Shown piece by piece: positions 18,562 to 27,538 of a DNA stretch of 34,274 nt. Both the position numbers and the translations under genes were made by a program. The first letter of the stretch is position 1, and each line of letters starts with the position of its first letter. The notes beneath the pieces are model-generated. The model searched no databases. It was not told the origin of the DNA and saw nothing but the letters and a program-made list of their open reading frames with translations. The stretch comes from Litoreibacter sp. (GTDB lineage: Bacteria > Pseudomonadota > Alphaproteobacteria > Rhodobacterales > Rhodobacteraceae): assembly GCA_026710325.1 (NCBI GenBank), contig JAPORH010000143.1, positions 1 to 34,274 of the forward strand, given 5' to 3'.

Positions 18562-19797
18562 ATGGCGACCATCACTGATTTATCCCCGCTGGCCCCGGCC
18601 GGCGGGTTCCCTAACCTGCCGCCCATCTCGGGCGTGCGTTTTGCGACCTGCGCCGTTGGCGTCAAATATGAGGGGCGCACAGATGTGATGTTGGCCGAGG
18701 TCGCGCCCGGCGCTTCTGTCGCTGGGGTTTTCACCAAATCGTCGACTCGTGCGGCCCCCGTGCTGGATTGTCAGGACAAACTCGGGACGATCAGCGACGC
18801 AGGTAAAGGCTTCGCGATATTGGTAAATTCCGGCAATGCCAACGCCTTTACCGGTCGCGCCGGAACAGAGTCTGTTTCTGCGATAACAGGCGCAGTTGCG
18901 GGTGTTTTGGACATTCCGCAATCGCATGTTTACACCAGCTCAACCGGGGTCATCGGGGAGCCATTGCCGCATGACCGGATCACCGGCGCTTTGAACCAGT
19001 TGAAATCAGAGCTCGACAGCGCTTCATTGGAGCCCGCAGCGCGCGCAATCATGACAACGGACACGTTTCCGAAGGGAAGCACCCAAACGGTCCAGATCGG
19101 CGGCAAGCCTGTCACAATCTCTGGGTTTGCGAAGGGTTCGGGGATGATCGCGCCCGATATGGCGACCATGTTGGTCTACATTTTTACCGACGCAAAGCTC
19201 ACACAGCCTGAGTTGCAGTCGATGGTCAGCCGCCTAAATGAGTCCAGCTTCAACGCGATCACTGTGGACAGCGACACCTCCACCTCCGACAGCTTGCTTG
19301 CAGTGGCAACCGGCGCTTCCGGAATCGACGTTTCAAGCTCCTCAGAGTTTGAGGCAGCGCTAAACGCGGTGATGCTGGACCTCGCCCATCAAGTCGTGCG
19401 CGACGGGGAAGGCGCATCGAAGTTCGTCGAGATCACTGTGACCGGTGCAGCAACGGATACGGACGCCAAGACGGTAGCAATGGCCTGTGCCAACTCTCCC
19501 CTCGTCAAAACCGCGATCGCGGGCGAGGACGCAAATTGGGGGCGCATCGTCATGGCTGTCGGCAAATCCGGCGCCCGCGCTGACCGCGATCTTTTGAGCA
19601 TTTCTTTCGGTGATATTCTGGTTGCCGACAATGGCTGGCGCGCACCGGATTACTCCGAGGAGGCGGCGAGCGCCTATATGAAGAACGAGGAAATAAAGAT
19701 CACGGTCGATCTCGGATTGGGCAATCGGCAATTTACCGCTTGGACTTGCGACCTCACGCATGGCTACATTTCGATCAATGCGGATTACCGGTCATGA
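18562..19797 (+). CDS. argJ: Bifunctional glutamate N-acetyltransferase / amino-acid acetyltransferase
   Basis: ArgJ recycles acetyl from N-acetylornithine to glutamate, and in bifunctional forms also uses acetyl-CoA, in the cyclic arginine pathway. The 411-aa precursor has the self-cleavage site at Ala201-Thr202 in KGSGMIAPDMATML (191-204); the new N-terminal Thr is the nucleophile. Other family features are NSGNANAFTGRAG, TSSTGVIG and DSDTSTSDS. The start ATG 18562 is preceded by GGGGGA. Its stop overlaps the mutT start as ATGA, and ppiC lies just upstream, so the three are probably one operon. Whether it can also act on acetyl-CoA cannot be read from the sequence. Confidence 0.96.
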   Translation: MATITDLSPLAPAGGFPNLPPISGVRFATCAVGVKYEGRTDVMLAEVAPGASVAGVFTKSSTRAAPVLDCQDKLGTISDAGKGFAILVNSGNANAFTGRAGTESVSAITGAVAGVLDIPQSHVYTSSTGVIGEPLPHDRITGALNQLKSELDSASLEPAARAIMTTDTFPKGSTQTVQIGGKPVTISGFAKGSGMIAPDMATMLVYIFTDAKLTQPELQSMVSRLNESSFNAITVDSDTSTSDSLLAVATGASGIDVSSSSEFEAALNAVMLDLAHQVVRDGEGASKFVEITVTGAATDTDAKTVAMACANSPLVKTAIAGEDANWGRIVMAVGKSGARADRDLLSISFGDILVADNGWRAPDYSEEAASAYMKNEEIKITVDLGLGNRQFTAWTCDLTHGYISINADYRS

Positions 19798-20192
19798 AGA
19801 CAATTCTGGTCTCCGCCGTAGCACTGATCGACATTGACGGGCGCATCCTATTGGCACAGCGGCCAGAGGGTAAATCGATGGCCGGGCTTTGGGAATTTCC
19901 GGGTGGCAAGGTAGAACTTGGCGAAACCCCAGAAGCTGCTTTGATACGGGAATTAAAGGAAGAATTGGACATCGACACATGGTCCAGTTGCCTTGCGCCC
20001 CTTACGTTTGCAAGCCACAGCTATGAAGACTTCCATCTGCTCATGCCGCTCTTTGCCTGCCGCAAATGGGAAGGAACACCGCAGCCGAAAGAGGGCCAAA
20101 CCCTGAAGTGGGCGCGCGTCTCCGAGCTGCGTGATTACCCCATGCCACCAGCCGACATTCCGCTGATTGCAATGTTGCGCGACCTGCTCTGA
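19794..20192 (+). CDS. mutT: MutT-type Nudix hydrolase (8-oxo-dGTP diphosphatase)
   Basis: MutT cleanses the nucleotide pool of oxidised dGTP and so prevents A-to-C transversions. The 132-aa protein carries a Nudix box at residues 38-60 fitting GX5EX7REUXEEXGU (Gly38, Glu44, Arg52-Glu53, Glu56-Glu57); the final Gly of the box is Asp59, a tolerated change. AQRPEGKSMAGLWEFPGG is the typical MutT lead-in, and length matches. ATG 19794 overlaps the argJ stop by four bases, which fixes the start and implies coupled translation; the longer open frame from 19740 lies inside argJ. Distant thiamine-phosphate functions of related Nudix proteins cannot apply because the partner domain is absent. Confidence 0.93.
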   Translation: MKTILVSAVALIDIDGRILLAQRPEGKSMAGLWEFPGGKVELGETPEAALIRELKEELDIDTWSSCLAPLTFASHSYEDFHLLMPLFACRKWEGTPQPKEGQTLKWARVSELRDYPMPPADIPLIAMLRDLL

Positions 20193-20268
20193 GTTTTTTC
20201 AAAAATAACTCTGGCCATTGCGAAATGTGGCGTTATTTTGACCGGTACTCTTTTGGGGGAAAGACACC

Positions 20269-20400
20269 ATGCTAAAAACTGTGACCATAGGGTCTTGTGT
20301 GTCTATTCAAGGTATCTTTGTTAAAGCTCTGTCAGACGGGCGCATTTGCATCCGCGTTGGCGAGCAGCTCTTTCAAGGGCGTCCGGTAACAGCCGGCTAA
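20269..20400 (+). CDS. Small protein of 43 residues, unknown function
   Basis: ATG 20269 has a strong ribosome site, GGGGGA, eight bases upstream. The 43-residue product runs M-L-K-T-V-T-I-G-S-C-V-S-I-Q-G-I-F-V-K-A to a TAA at 20398-20400 and continues LSDGRICIRVGEQLFQGRPV. It looks like a compact beta-strand domain: strands at about 3-8, 10-18 and 24-32 and a turn at SDGR. It is short but has a good start, good coding character and a following hairpin, and no larger gene overlaps it. I have a memory of similar small proteins near hemH in Roseobacter relatives but cannot confirm it. It lies between mutT and the converging hemH. Confidence 0.6.
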   Translation: MLKTVTIGSCVSIQGIFVKALSDGRICIRVGEQLFQGRPVTAG

Positions 20401-20408
20401 AAGATAGG

Positions 20409-20435
20409 AAGGCTGGGTCTAAACGATCCAGCCTT
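20409..20435. terminator. Bidirectional hairpin terminator between small gene and hemH
   Basis: AAGGCTGGGT (20409-20418) pairs with ATCCAGCCTT (20426-20435), with one G-U pair and the loop CTAAACG. The hemH stop codon is in the loop. Both flanks are T-rich in their downstream direction, fitting a shared terminator. Confidence 0.6.
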
Positions 20436-21474
20436 TCAAATTTTCTAAGATGACTTGCGACAAGGCGTTGATATGCGCGGGCTGGTCGTTGAGGCATGGG
20501 ATGTAGGTGAACTCCTCCCCTCCCGCTTCCTCGAAACTTTCCTTGATCTCTTCGTTGATCTCTTCCAGCGTTTCGATGCAATCGGCTGAGAAGGCCGGCG
20601 CAATGACAGCGATCCGTTTGCGCCCGGCCTCAGCCAAACGCGCAACTTCCTCGACCGTATAAGGCTGCAACCATTCCTCAGGGCCAAATTTCGACTGGAA
20701 GGTCGTACGAATATCCCCGTCGTCCCAACCAAGCCGCTCTTTCAGCAAGCGGGAGGTTTTCTGGCACTGGCAGTGATAGGGGTCACCCTCCATCAGATAC
20801 CGTTTTGGCACGCCGTGGTAGGAGGCCACCAAAATATCTGGCCGCTCATCCAGTTCCCCGTAAGCTTCCTCAACCGACCGCGCGAGCGCGTCGATATAGG
20901 TTGGGTGTTCGTAATACGGTTGCACTGTCCGCACGGTCGGCTGCCACTTTTCTTCCATCAAGGCGCGGAAAAACTGGTCATTGGCCGTGGCCCAGGTCGC
21001 ACCCGCGTAATGCGGATAGAGCGGGAAAAAGAGGATGCGGTCGCAACCCAGCTCGATCATTTCTTGCACTTTGGATTTCGTCGACGGGTTGCCGTAGCGC
21101 ATGCAGAAATCAACGACGACCTGGTCACCGAATTGTTTATGCATCTTTTCTTTGATCGCTGCCGTCTGGTCCTTGGTGATGGTCAATAGCGGGCTTTCGC
21201 CTTTGTCATGGTTCCAGATGGATTTGTAGGCCGCGCCGCTGGCAAAGGGGCGCTTCGACAGAATGATACCCTGCAACAAGGGCTGCCAAAGCCAGGCGGA
21301 GTAATCCACCACGCGCTTGTCGGACAGAAATTCGCTTAAGTACCGCCGCATCGGCCAATAGGTGTAGTCGTCCGGCGTGCCCAGATTGGCAATCAGGATG
21401 CCGACCTTGCCGAACCGCACCTTTGGGTGGTCGGCCTGGGCATGTGGCAATTCGCTAAAAGCGCCGTCTTTCAT
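20419..21474 (-). CDS. hemH: Ferrochelatase
   Basis: HemH inserts Fe2+ into protoporphyrin IX, the last step of protoheme synthesis, at the inner face of the membrane. The 351-aa protein has the metal-delivering His220 in VASYHGVPKRY, the acidic DCIETLEEI segment around Glu301, and FPLYPHYAGATWA, all family hallmarks. The YHCQCQKT stretch is a cysteine pair seen in many proteobacterial enzymes. The start ATG 21474 overlaps the stop of the upstream methyltransferase gene as ATGA, so translation is coupled. It converges on the small-protein gene. Confidence 0.96.
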   Translation of the reverse strand: MKDGAFSELPHAQADHPKVRFGKVGILIANLGTPDDYTYWPMRRYLSEFLSDKRVVDYSAWLWQPLLQGIILSKRPFASGAAYKSIWNHDKGESPLLTITKDQTAAIKEKMHKQFGDQVVVDFCMRYGNPSTKSKVQEMIELGCDRILFFPLYPHYAGATWATANDQFFRALMEEKWQPTVRTVQPYYEHPTYIDALARSVEEAYGELDERPDILVASYHGVPKRYLMEGDPYHCQCQKTSRLLKERLGWDDGDIRTTFQSKFGPEEWLQPYTVEEVARLAEAGRKRIAVIAPAFSADCIETLEEINEEIKESFEEAGGEEFTYIPCLNDQPAHINALSQVILENLKGWIV

Positions 21475-22316
21475 CTGTTTTCTCTCTCGTCTATGCTCAC
21501 AGGTTGGGCTGTTTCACCCATCTCGACGGCGTTCAGCGCGTCGGCGAGGCGCGCCTTGGCGGAACCCGGTCGCAGCGGCTGCTGCTGGCTTTGATCCGGG
21601 GCCCAGCCAGTCAGATAGAGCAGTTCATAGGTCGCGACCACCCTATCGCCCTGCATGGGATAAAGTGTCGCCATTTTTTCGAACATCTGCCTGCGTGCGA
21701 AGCGTTTGTCTCGATCTGTAAGCGGATTGGCTTCACCCATAGCACGCAGGTCACGCATCAAGGCGGTCGTGTCAGTATAGCTCACTTTGCGCGGATCTGC
21801 ATCCGCGACTGGCAAAGCAAGCCCTGCACGCTGCAAAAGCGCGCCTGCGTCGCGAATATCAACCATAGGGGAAATGCGCGGAGACAACCCGCCCGTCACC
21901 TCGACTTCCGCCTGAGACAGCGCAGCGCGAAGCTCCGATAACGTTTGCCCGCCAAACATCGCGACCAGCAAAAGCCCGTCAGGTTTCAACGCCCGCGCGC
22001 ACTGGACAAGCTGACCCACTGGGTCATTTGCCTGATGCAGGCACATCGCATGGATCACCAGATCGAAGCTCTGGATGGCAAGGTCGAGCACCTCGATGTC
22101 CTCGACAATGCGCGCATCGGGAAATTGCACCTGCCAGAAATCCGGGAAACCGGTGACGACCGCAGGCGTGGTAAACGTCCTGTTAATATCTTTCAGTCTT
22201 TCCTGAAGTTCAAACGCCGCCTCTTCATGCAAGAACAGCGCTGGTCCCGAACGATGCGCGCGCGCACGGCGGGCGGCGACGATCTGAGGGTCAAAAAGAC
22301 GTGGCGGGACAGACAT
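21471..22316 (-). CDS. SAM-dependent methyltransferase-fold protein, NDUFAF5/BioC-like
   Basis: The product is 281 aa from ATG 22316, with AAGAGA upstream; the open frame runs further back to 22535 but that part lies antisense to comF. The class I methyltransferase motifs are partly visible as DARIVEDIEVLDLAIQSFDL, then HAMCLHQANDPVGQLVQ and LKPDGLLLVAMFGGQTL. The glycine-rich motif I is weak. The combination matches the alphaproteobacterial relatives of human NDUFAF5, a complex I assembly factor, more than biotin-pathway BioC. Its true substrate is unknown. It overlaps hemH by four bases and is divergent from comF. Confidence 0.8.
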   Translation of the reverse strand: MSVPPRLFDPQIVAARRARAHRSGPALFLHEEAAFELQERLKDINRTFTTPAVVTGFPDFWQVQFPDARIVEDIEVLDLAIQSFDLVIHAMCLHQANDPVGQLVQCARALKPDGLLLVAMFGGQTLSELRAALSQAEVEVTGGLSPRISPMVDIRDAGALLQRAGLALPVADADPRKVSYTDTTALMRDLRAMGEANPLTDRDKRFARRQMFEKMATLYPMQGDRVVATYELLYLTGWAPDQSQQQPLRPGSAKARLADALNAVEMGETAQPVSIDERENR

Positions 22317-22364
22317 GGCGATCTCTTGCTGCGATGGATCGCTACTTATGACGCGAGAGGTCAA

Positions 22365-23078
22365 ATGCAAACGGTTCTGAAGCTTCTTTATCCCTCCCAA
22401 TGCCTGACCTGCGGCGAAATGGTGGAGGAGGATGGTAGCCTGTGCGGCACATGTTGGCGCGATGCGAGCTTTATCCGTGGCACTAAATGCAGCCAGTGTG
22501 GCGTGCCACTGCCGGGGGAGGAGGACAGCAAACACATCCGCTGCGACGATTGCATTCGCATCGCGCGCCCTTGGACGCGCGGAGCCGCAGCGCTGATGTA
22601 CCGTGGCACAGGTCGCAGGCTGGCCTTGTCGCTAAAATACGGGGATCGCACGGACCTGGCCCCCTCTGCCGCCAAGTGGATGTTGGGCGCGTTTGGTGAA
22701 ATTCCGCCCGAAACGGTCGTCGTTCCAGTGCCGCTACATTGGCGCAGGTTCCTGAAAAGACGCTACAATCAGGCCGCCCTATTGGCGCAAGAAATTTCCA
22801 AAATCGCTAAGTTAGACTATGTCCCTGACGCCCTTTTTCGGAGCAGGCCAACAAAACCGCTCGATGGGCACAAGCGCGAGGCGCGCTTTATCGCACTGCA
22901 AGATGCGATTGCACCTAACCCCAAGATGGCAAAGCGCATTGAAGGCAAGCCCGTTCTGCTGATCGATGATGTCATGACCTCTGGCGCAACCCTTGGGTCC
23001 TGCGCTGAGGCTTGTCTGGAAGGCGGCGCCGATCACGTTAACGTGCTCGTTCTGGCGCGCGTTGCGAAGGATGCGTAA
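22365..23078 (+). CDS. comF: ComF-family phosphoribosyltransferase-like protein
   Basis: ComF proteins link to DNA uptake in naturally competent bacteria, though many non-competent species carry them. The 237-aa protein has N-terminal zinc-binding CxxC pairs (CLTCG, CGTC, CSQCG and CDDC) and a C-terminal phosphoribosyltransferase domain with VLLIDDVMTSGATL near residues 191-204. The start ATG 22365 has GAGAGG four bases upstream, a slightly short spacing; no better in-frame start is visible. It is divergent from the methyltransferase gene and followed 35 bases later by grxC. The role here is unproven. Confidence 0.92.
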   Translation: MQTVLKLLYPSQCLTCGEMVEEDGSLCGTCWRDASFIRGTKCSQCGVPLPGEEDSKHIRCDDCIRIARPWTRGAAALMYRGTGRRLALSLKYGDRTDLAPSAAKWMLGAFGEIPPETVVVPVPLHWRRFLKRRYNQAALLAQEISKIAKLDYVPDALFRSRPTKPLDGHKREARFIALQDAIAPNPKMAKRIEGKPVLLIDDVMTSGATLGSCAEACLEGGADHVNVLVLARVAKDA

Positions 23079-23113
23079 ATCCCTATGATCGCGCCAAATC
23101 GGAAGGGTACGTC

Positions 23114-23368
23114 ATGGCCAAAGTTGAAATCTACACCTCGCCGCTTTGCGGATTCTGCCATGCGGCAAAACGATTGCTCAAATCAAAGAATGTCGAGTTT
23201 GAGGAAACAAATGTGGCCCTCAATTCCGACGCGAAAGCAAAAATGATCCAGCGCGCCAATGGCGGCCGGACGGTTCCGCAAATCTTCATCGACGACGTCC
23301 ATGTCGGCGGCTGCGATGATCTTTACGCGTTGGAGCAAGCTGGCAAACTAGACCCTATGCTTGGCTAA
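23114..23368 (+). CDS. grxC: Glutaredoxin 3 type
   Basis: Glutaredoxin reduces disulfides and protein-glutathione mixed disulfides with glutathione. The 84-aa protein has an active site C12-G-F-C15, a variant of the usual CPYC, the cis-proline loop in RTVPQIF, and the GGCDDL glutathione-binding turn. The length is typical of GrxC. It ends directly against the start of the nitrilase-family gene (stop TAA followed at once by ATG), so the two are co-translated. That pairing suggests a shared glutathione role. Confidence 0.96.
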   Translation: MAKVEIYTSPLCGFCHAAKRLLKSKNVEFEETNVALNSDAKAKMIQRANGGRTVPQIFIDDVHVGGCDDLYALEQAGKLDPMLG

Positions 23369-24205
23369 ATGATCCGTATAGGCCTCATCCAGCTGAACAG
23401 CCGTGACGCGCCGGAAGAAAATCTGGCGGTTATTCTGAGCGGTATTGATGAAGCCGCAAGCAAAGGCGCTGCCTTCATTGCGACGCCTGAGGTGTCAAAT
23501 TGCTTGTCCGTTAGCCGTACGCATCAATCGCAAGTGCTGGCTCTTGAAGAACACGACACTTCGCTGCCGGAGCTGCGCCGCGCCGCGCGGGAGCACGGCA
23601 TTTGGCTGTTGATCGGCTCTCTCGGTTTGAAAACCGGCGATGCAGATGACCGATTTGCGAATCGTAGCATCATGATCTCTCCGAAAGGTGAGATCGTCGC
23701 CCGCTACGACAAAATTCATATGTTCGATGTTCAGGTCACTCCGACCGAGACATTCAAAGAGTCAGACGGCTATCGTCCTGGCAACATGACCTCGGTCGTT
23801 CAGACGGATATCGGCAAGGTCGGCTTAACGATTTGCTACGATATCCGGTTCCCGCATCTCTACCGCGCGCTGGCGCATGCGGGCGCAGACATTATCACTG
23901 TCCCCGCCGCGTTTTCGCCTGTCACGGGGGAAGCGCATTGGCATGTCTTATTGCGAGCCCGCGCCATAGAGACCGGGTGTTTCATCATCGCACCGGCCCA
24001 GACCGGCCAACACGCAGGGCGCAGCACCTACGGTCACTCGCTCGTCGTAGCGCCTTGGGGAGAAGTGTTGCTCGACATGGGTACTGAGCCGGGCGTTGCG
24101 TGCATCGATATTGATCTGGCCGACGTCACCCGGGCGAGACAACGTGTCCCGTCAATTTCACATGACAGGGGTTTCCAGCCGCCTATAATCTGCGGCGATG
24201 AGTGA
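23369..24205 (+). CDS. Nitrilase-superfamily amidohydrolase, Nit1-like (possible deaminated-glutathione amidase)
   Basis: The 278-aa protein has the complete catalytic triad of carbon-nitrogen hydrolases: Glu41 (ATPEVSN), Lys115 (RYDKIHMFD) and Cys156 (TICYDIRFP). The sequence pattern, including DKIHMFDVQV and the later GHSLVVAPWGEVL, matches the Nit branch (Nit1-like). In other organisms Nit1 is a deaminated-glutathione amidase, a metabolite-repair enzyme. The immediate upstream neighbour is glutaredoxin, consistent with that role, but specificity is inferred. It starts immediately after the grxC stop and overlaps the MarR gene by eight bases. Confidence 0.9.
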   Translation: MIRIGLIQLNSRDAPEENLAVILSGIDEAASKGAAFIATPEVSNCLSVSRTHQSQVLALEEHDTSLPELRRAAREHGIWLLIGSLGLKTGDADDRFANRSIMISPKGEIVARYDKIHMFDVQVTPTETFKESDGYRPGNMTSVVQTDIGKVGLTICYDIRFPHLYRALAHAGADIITVPAAFSPVTGEAHWHVLLRARAIETGCFIIAPAQTGQHAGRSTYGHSLVVAPWGEVLLDMGTEPGVACIDIDLADVTRARQRVPSISHDRGFQPPIICGDE

Positions 24206-24656
24206 TACGAAGACTTCCAATGACCCGTTGGCCACAGCGCTCTTTTCGGAGCTGTTCATGGCCGACCAGCTTGCGCGCAACCGACTGAGCCGCGTGCTGC
24301 CCAAGGGCATGGAGCTGTCGCACTTTTCGGTCCTCAACCATTTGGCACAGGTCGGCGAACCACGTAGCCCAGCGCGTTTGGCGGAGGTGTTTCACCTCAC
24401 TCGCGGCGCAATGACGAATACGCTCCACAAGCTCGAATGGGCCGGACATATCCATATCAGCCCTGACTGGGACGATGCCCGGCGCAAGCAAGTGGTGATC
24501 AGCCCGGCAGGCCGCGCTGCGCGTGACGCCGCTTTGGCCGCGATCACGCCTCTTATCGCTGATATTGTGGAGACCGTCGGCAGTGAGAAGGTCAAAGCGA
24601 GTCTGCCGGTATTGCGCCAGTTGCGCGTGCGGCTTGGCCAGAAAGACGAAAGCTAA
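24198..24656 (+). CDS. MarR-family transcriptional regulator
   Basis: The 152-aa protein has the MarR winged helix-turn-helix: [13 protein letters not shown], the recognition region [22 protein letters not shown] and the wing [16 protein letters not shown]. The ends are helical and form the dimer interface. Ligand and targets are unknown. Its start overlaps the end of the nitrilase-family gene by eight bases, so it is likely co-transcribed and may autoregulate the glutaredoxin-nitrilase group. The end overlaps ubiG, on the opposite strand, by four bases, so no terminator fits between them. Confidence 0.9.
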   Translation: MSDTKTSNDPLATALFSELFMADQLARNRLSRVLPKGMELSHFSVLNHLAQVGEPRSPARLAEVFHLTRGAMTNTLHKLEWAGHIHISPDWDDARRKQVVISPAGRAARDAALAAITPLIADIVETVGSEKVKASLPVLRQLRVRLGQKDES

Positions 24657-25393
24657 GCCTTCGGCTTTACGCTTGCCGTGGTGTAGTTCACCGACAGGTC
24701 CCGCTCCGACAAGGACCAGCTCCAGGAGATCGGATTGAACACAAAACCTGTACGGTCAACAGGGTCTAAACCGGCTTCTTTCAACAAATCGAATAGCTCA
24801 TCGGGCGTGATAAACTTGTTCCACTCATGCGTGCCCTTGGGCAACCAACGCATGATATGCTCCGCCCCAATGATCGCCATCAAATAGCTTTTTGGGTTCC
24901 GGTTGATGGTCGAGCAGATCATGATCCCGCCGGGCTTTAACAGCTGCTGGCAAGCCTCAAGGTAGGCTAGCGGGTCTGCTACATGCTCGACGACTTCCAT
25001 GTTCAACACAGCGTCAAACTGCTCCCCATCTGCGGCCATCGCTTCAGCCGTCGTGTGGCGATAATCAATCTCAAGGCCCGATTGTTCGGCATGAACCTGC
25101 GCCACGGGGATATTTCGCTCAGCAGCATCCGCCCCCACGACTTCGGCGCCCAGTCGCGCCATAGGCTCAGACAAAAGCCCACCGCCGCAGCCAATATCAA
25201 GGATACGCAAACCCTTGAACGGCTCCCGGGTTTTCAGGTCCCGGTCAAACTCCGCCGCGATCTGCGAAGTGATATAATCCAACCTGCAAGGGTTGAGCAT
25301 GTGAAGCGGTTTGAACTTGCCATTCACATCCCACCATTCGGCGGCCATCGCCTCAAATTTCGCAATTTCGCCCGCATCAACAGTCGTGGTCAT
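24653..25393 (-). CDS. ubiG: Ubiquinone O-methyltransferase
   Basis: UbiG performs both O-methylations of ubiquinone synthesis, including demethylubiquinol to ubiquinol. The 246-aa protein has the SAM motif [20 protein letters not shown] (64-82), [11 protein letters not shown], and the typical N-terminus ([19 protein letters not shown]) with the [16 protein letters not shown] segment. GAGG is six bases before ATG 25393. It converges on the MarR gene with a four-base overlap and is divergent from pip, 55 bases away. Confidence 0.96.
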   Translation of the reverse strand: MTTTVDAGEIAKFEAMAAEWWDVNGKFKPLHMLNPCRLDYITSQIAAEFDRDLKTREPFKGLRILDIGCGGGLLSEPMARLGAEVVGADAAERNIPVAQVHAEQSGLEIDYRHTTAEAMAADGEQFDAVLNMEVVEHVADPLAYLEACQQLLKPGGIMICSTINRNPKSYLMAIIGAEHIMRWLPKGTHEWNKFITPDELFDLLKEAGLDPVDRTGFVFNPISWSWSLSERDLSVNYTTASVKPKA

Positions 25394-25448
25394 TTTATCC
25401 TCTTTTCGGCATGGTTTCGCCGCGCTTGCACGATATATATAGGGCGAT

Positions 25449-26417
25449 ATGGACAGGACCGCAGGACAAAACCGCGCAGCCGCGCATCTCTACCCGCCGA
25501 TCGAGCCTTTCGATCAGCGTATGCTCTCCGTTGGAGAGGGTCATCGGATATATGTAGAGCAATGCGGCAACCCGGACGGCCAGCCCGTGGTGGTGTTTCA
25601 TGGTGGTCCCGGTGGCGGATGCAGCCCCGCGATGCGGCGCTATTTTGATCCGACCCATTACCGCATCATTCTGTTTGATCAGCGCGGATGTGGTCGCTCG
25701 CGCCCGCATGCCTCTGTCGAAGAAAACACAACCTGGCATCTCGTCCGCGATATCGAGATGATCCGCGAAGGGCTCGATATCGACAGTTGGATTGTGTTTG
25801 GCGGCAGCTGGGGCGCAACCCTGGCACTTATATACGCTGAAACACATCCTAACCGCGTGACCCATCTGATCCTGCGGGGTGTCTTCCTGATGACCCAGCG
25901 GGAGCTCGATTGGTTTTACGGCGGCGGCGCGGGGCAGTTCTTCCCGGATCGTTGGTCCGATTTTACGTCGCTCATCCCCGCCGATGAGCATGACGATTTG
26001 ATCGAAGCCTATGGGCGCCGCCTGTTTGCCGATGATATGCAACAGCAAATTCGTTACGCGCGAGCTTGGGCCGGATGGGAGAATGCGCTGGCGGCCTTGC
26101 AAGTTCGTGGCAGCGCGGACAGCCCATCAGATTATGCGCGCGCATTTGCACGGTTGGAGAACCACTATTTCCGCAACCAAGGCTGGCTGGAAACCGACAA
26201 TTCCATTTTGGACAATCGGCACCTGATCGAGCATATCCCCGCTTCGATCGTCCAGGGGCGCTACGATATGATCTGTCCCCCATACTCGGCATACAAATTG
26301 GCCGAGGGCTGGCAGAAGGCAAAGCTCACCATGATACCTGCTGCGGGCCATGCCCTGTCTGAGCCCGGCATTACTGCTGAATTGGTGCGCATAACGAACG
26401 GTCTTCGGCGCGCATAG
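25449..26417 (+). CDS. pip: Prolyl aminopeptidase (proline iminopeptidase)
   Basis: Pip releases N-terminal proline from peptides. The 322-aa protein is an alpha/beta hydrolase with Ser120 in [10 protein letters not shown], Asp273 (GRYDMICP) and His301 ([10 protein letters not shown]), and the oxyanion segment [10 protein letters not shown] (51-60). Length and motifs match the family closely. No signal peptide is present, so it acts in the cytosol. It lies 110 bases before a peptide-type ABC importer on the same strand, which suggests that imported peptides are degraded by it. Confidence 0.95.
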   Translation: MDRTAGQNRAAAHLYPPIEPFDQRMLSVGEGHRIYVEQCGNPDGQPVVVFHGGPGGGCSPAMRRYFDPTHYRIILFDQRGCGRSRPHASVEENTTWHLVRDIEMIREGLDIDSWIVFGGSWGATLALIYAETHPNRVTHLILRGVFLMTQRELDWFYGGGAGQFFPDRWSDFTSLIPADEHDDLIEAYGRRLFADDMQQQIRYARAWAGWENALAALQVRGSADSPSDYARAFARLENHYFRNQGWLETDNSILDNRHLIEHIPASIVQGRYDMICPPYSAYKLAEGWQKAKLTMIPAAGHALSEPGITAELVRITNGLRRA

Positions 26418-26527
26418 CACCAATTCTGAGACCAAATTTCCAAATTAATAGGGCCAGTTGGGCCCCGCAGGGTTTACAGACCGGGTTCAGCCGTTACGCT
26501 GTGAAGCAGAGGGACTGACAGGGGATA

Positions 26528-27538
26528 TTGCGAGACGTGGCTGGACTACTAAGAATTATCGTGCAGCGATTGCTGCTTGGGATCGTAACCCTCTTCGTTG
26601 TCTCGGTCATCATCTTCGTCGCAGTAAACGCGCTTCCCGGCGATTTCGCGGAAGCGATCCTGGGGCAAGGCGCAACGCCCGAAGCCGTCACCGCGATCCG
26701 CGAACAGCTCGGCCTGAACCAAAACGCCTTCACGCGCTACTTTGTGTGGCTTGGCGGGGTTCTGCGCGGCGATTTTGGGGTGCCGCTGAGCCAAGCATTG
26801 TTTGCAGGAAACTTCGGCACCACCGCGACCGGCACCGAAGTGATCACCGTGGTCGACCAGATCATGCCACGGCTGCGCAACACATTGTTCCTTGCAGGCG
26901 TTTCCGCCGCCATCGCGGTTCCGCTTGCTGTGACCCTGGGCATTCTAACAGCCCTTTATCGCAACTCCGCGTTTGACCGTTCGATGAACGTCACCACACT
27001 TTCGGCAATCTCGAGCCCTGAATTCTTCATTGCTTATGTGCTGATCTTGTTCCTGGCTGTGCTGAACCCGGTCTTCCCATCGCTGTCGAATATCTTTCCC
27101 GGCATGGAGTTTAGCGAGCGGCTGAACCGCACAATGCTTCCAGCTTTGACCCTAACACTGGCCGTTACGGCGCAAATGATGCGTATGACGCGGGCAGCGA
27201 TCATCAACCTTCTCGCCTCACCTTACATCGAGATGGCGCGCCTGAAGGGCCTCAGCCCGATGCGAGTCATCGTGAAACACGCGCTGCCAAACGCATTGGC
27301 GCCCATTATCACAGTGATCGCGCTGAACCTCGCCTTCCTGGTGACAGGTGTGGTGGTGGTCGAGGTGGTCTTCGTCTACCCGGGCATCGGCCAGCTCTTT
27401 GTAGACAGCGTTAAAATCCGCGACATTCCAGTGGTCCAAGCCTGCTGCCTGATCTTCGCGGCGGTGTATATCCTGCTGAACCTCACCGCAGACATTCTGT
27501 CGATCGTATCGAACCCACGGCTGAGACATCCGAAATGA
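26528..27538 (+). CDS. Peptide-type ABC transporter permease, DppB-like
   Basis: One of two inner-membrane channel subunits. The 336-aa protein has about six membrane segments beginning with IIVQRLLLGIVTLFVVSVII. It has the ABC-interacting EAA loop (residues about 237-260, EMARLKGLSPMRVIVKHALP) and a typical ending. The start is uncertain: TTG 26528 follows AGGGGA very closely, while GTG 26537 gives a better-spaced site. It overlaps the second permease by four bases (ATGA). An inserted segment at about 86-105 (LSQALFAGNFGTTATGTEV) is longer than in E. coli DppB as I recall it. Substrate class (di-/oligopeptide, nickel or opine) is unresolved. Confidence 0.9.
   Translation: MRDVAGLLRIIVQRLLLGIVTLFVVSVIIFVAVNALPGDFAEAILGQGATPEAVTAIREQLGLNQNAFTRYFVWLGGVLRGDFGVPLSQALFAGNFGTTATGTEVITVVDQIMPRLRNTLFLAGVSAAIAVPLAVTLGILTALYRNSAFDRSMNVTTLSAISSPEFFIAYVLILFLAVLNPVFPSLSNIFPGMEFSERLNRTMLPALTLTLAVTAQMMRMTRAAIINLLASPYIEMARLKGLSPMRVIVKHALPNALAPIITVIALNLAFLVTGVVVVEVVFVYPGIGQLFVDSVKIRDIPVVQACCLIFAAVYILLNLTADILSIVSNPRLRHPK

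Noticed and set aside
21945-22364. Plus-strand upstream extension of the comF frame
   Set aside because: It is antisense to the methyltransferase gene; the ComF zinc-binding start follows ATG 22365.
25395-26102. 235-codon minus-strand frame over pip
   Set aside because: Antisense to a complete prolyl aminopeptidase; no independent support.
26451-26465. GGGCC-AGTTG-GGCCC hairpin after pip as a terminator
   Set aside because: The stem is only five bases and no T-run follows; pip may be transcribed into the importer genes.
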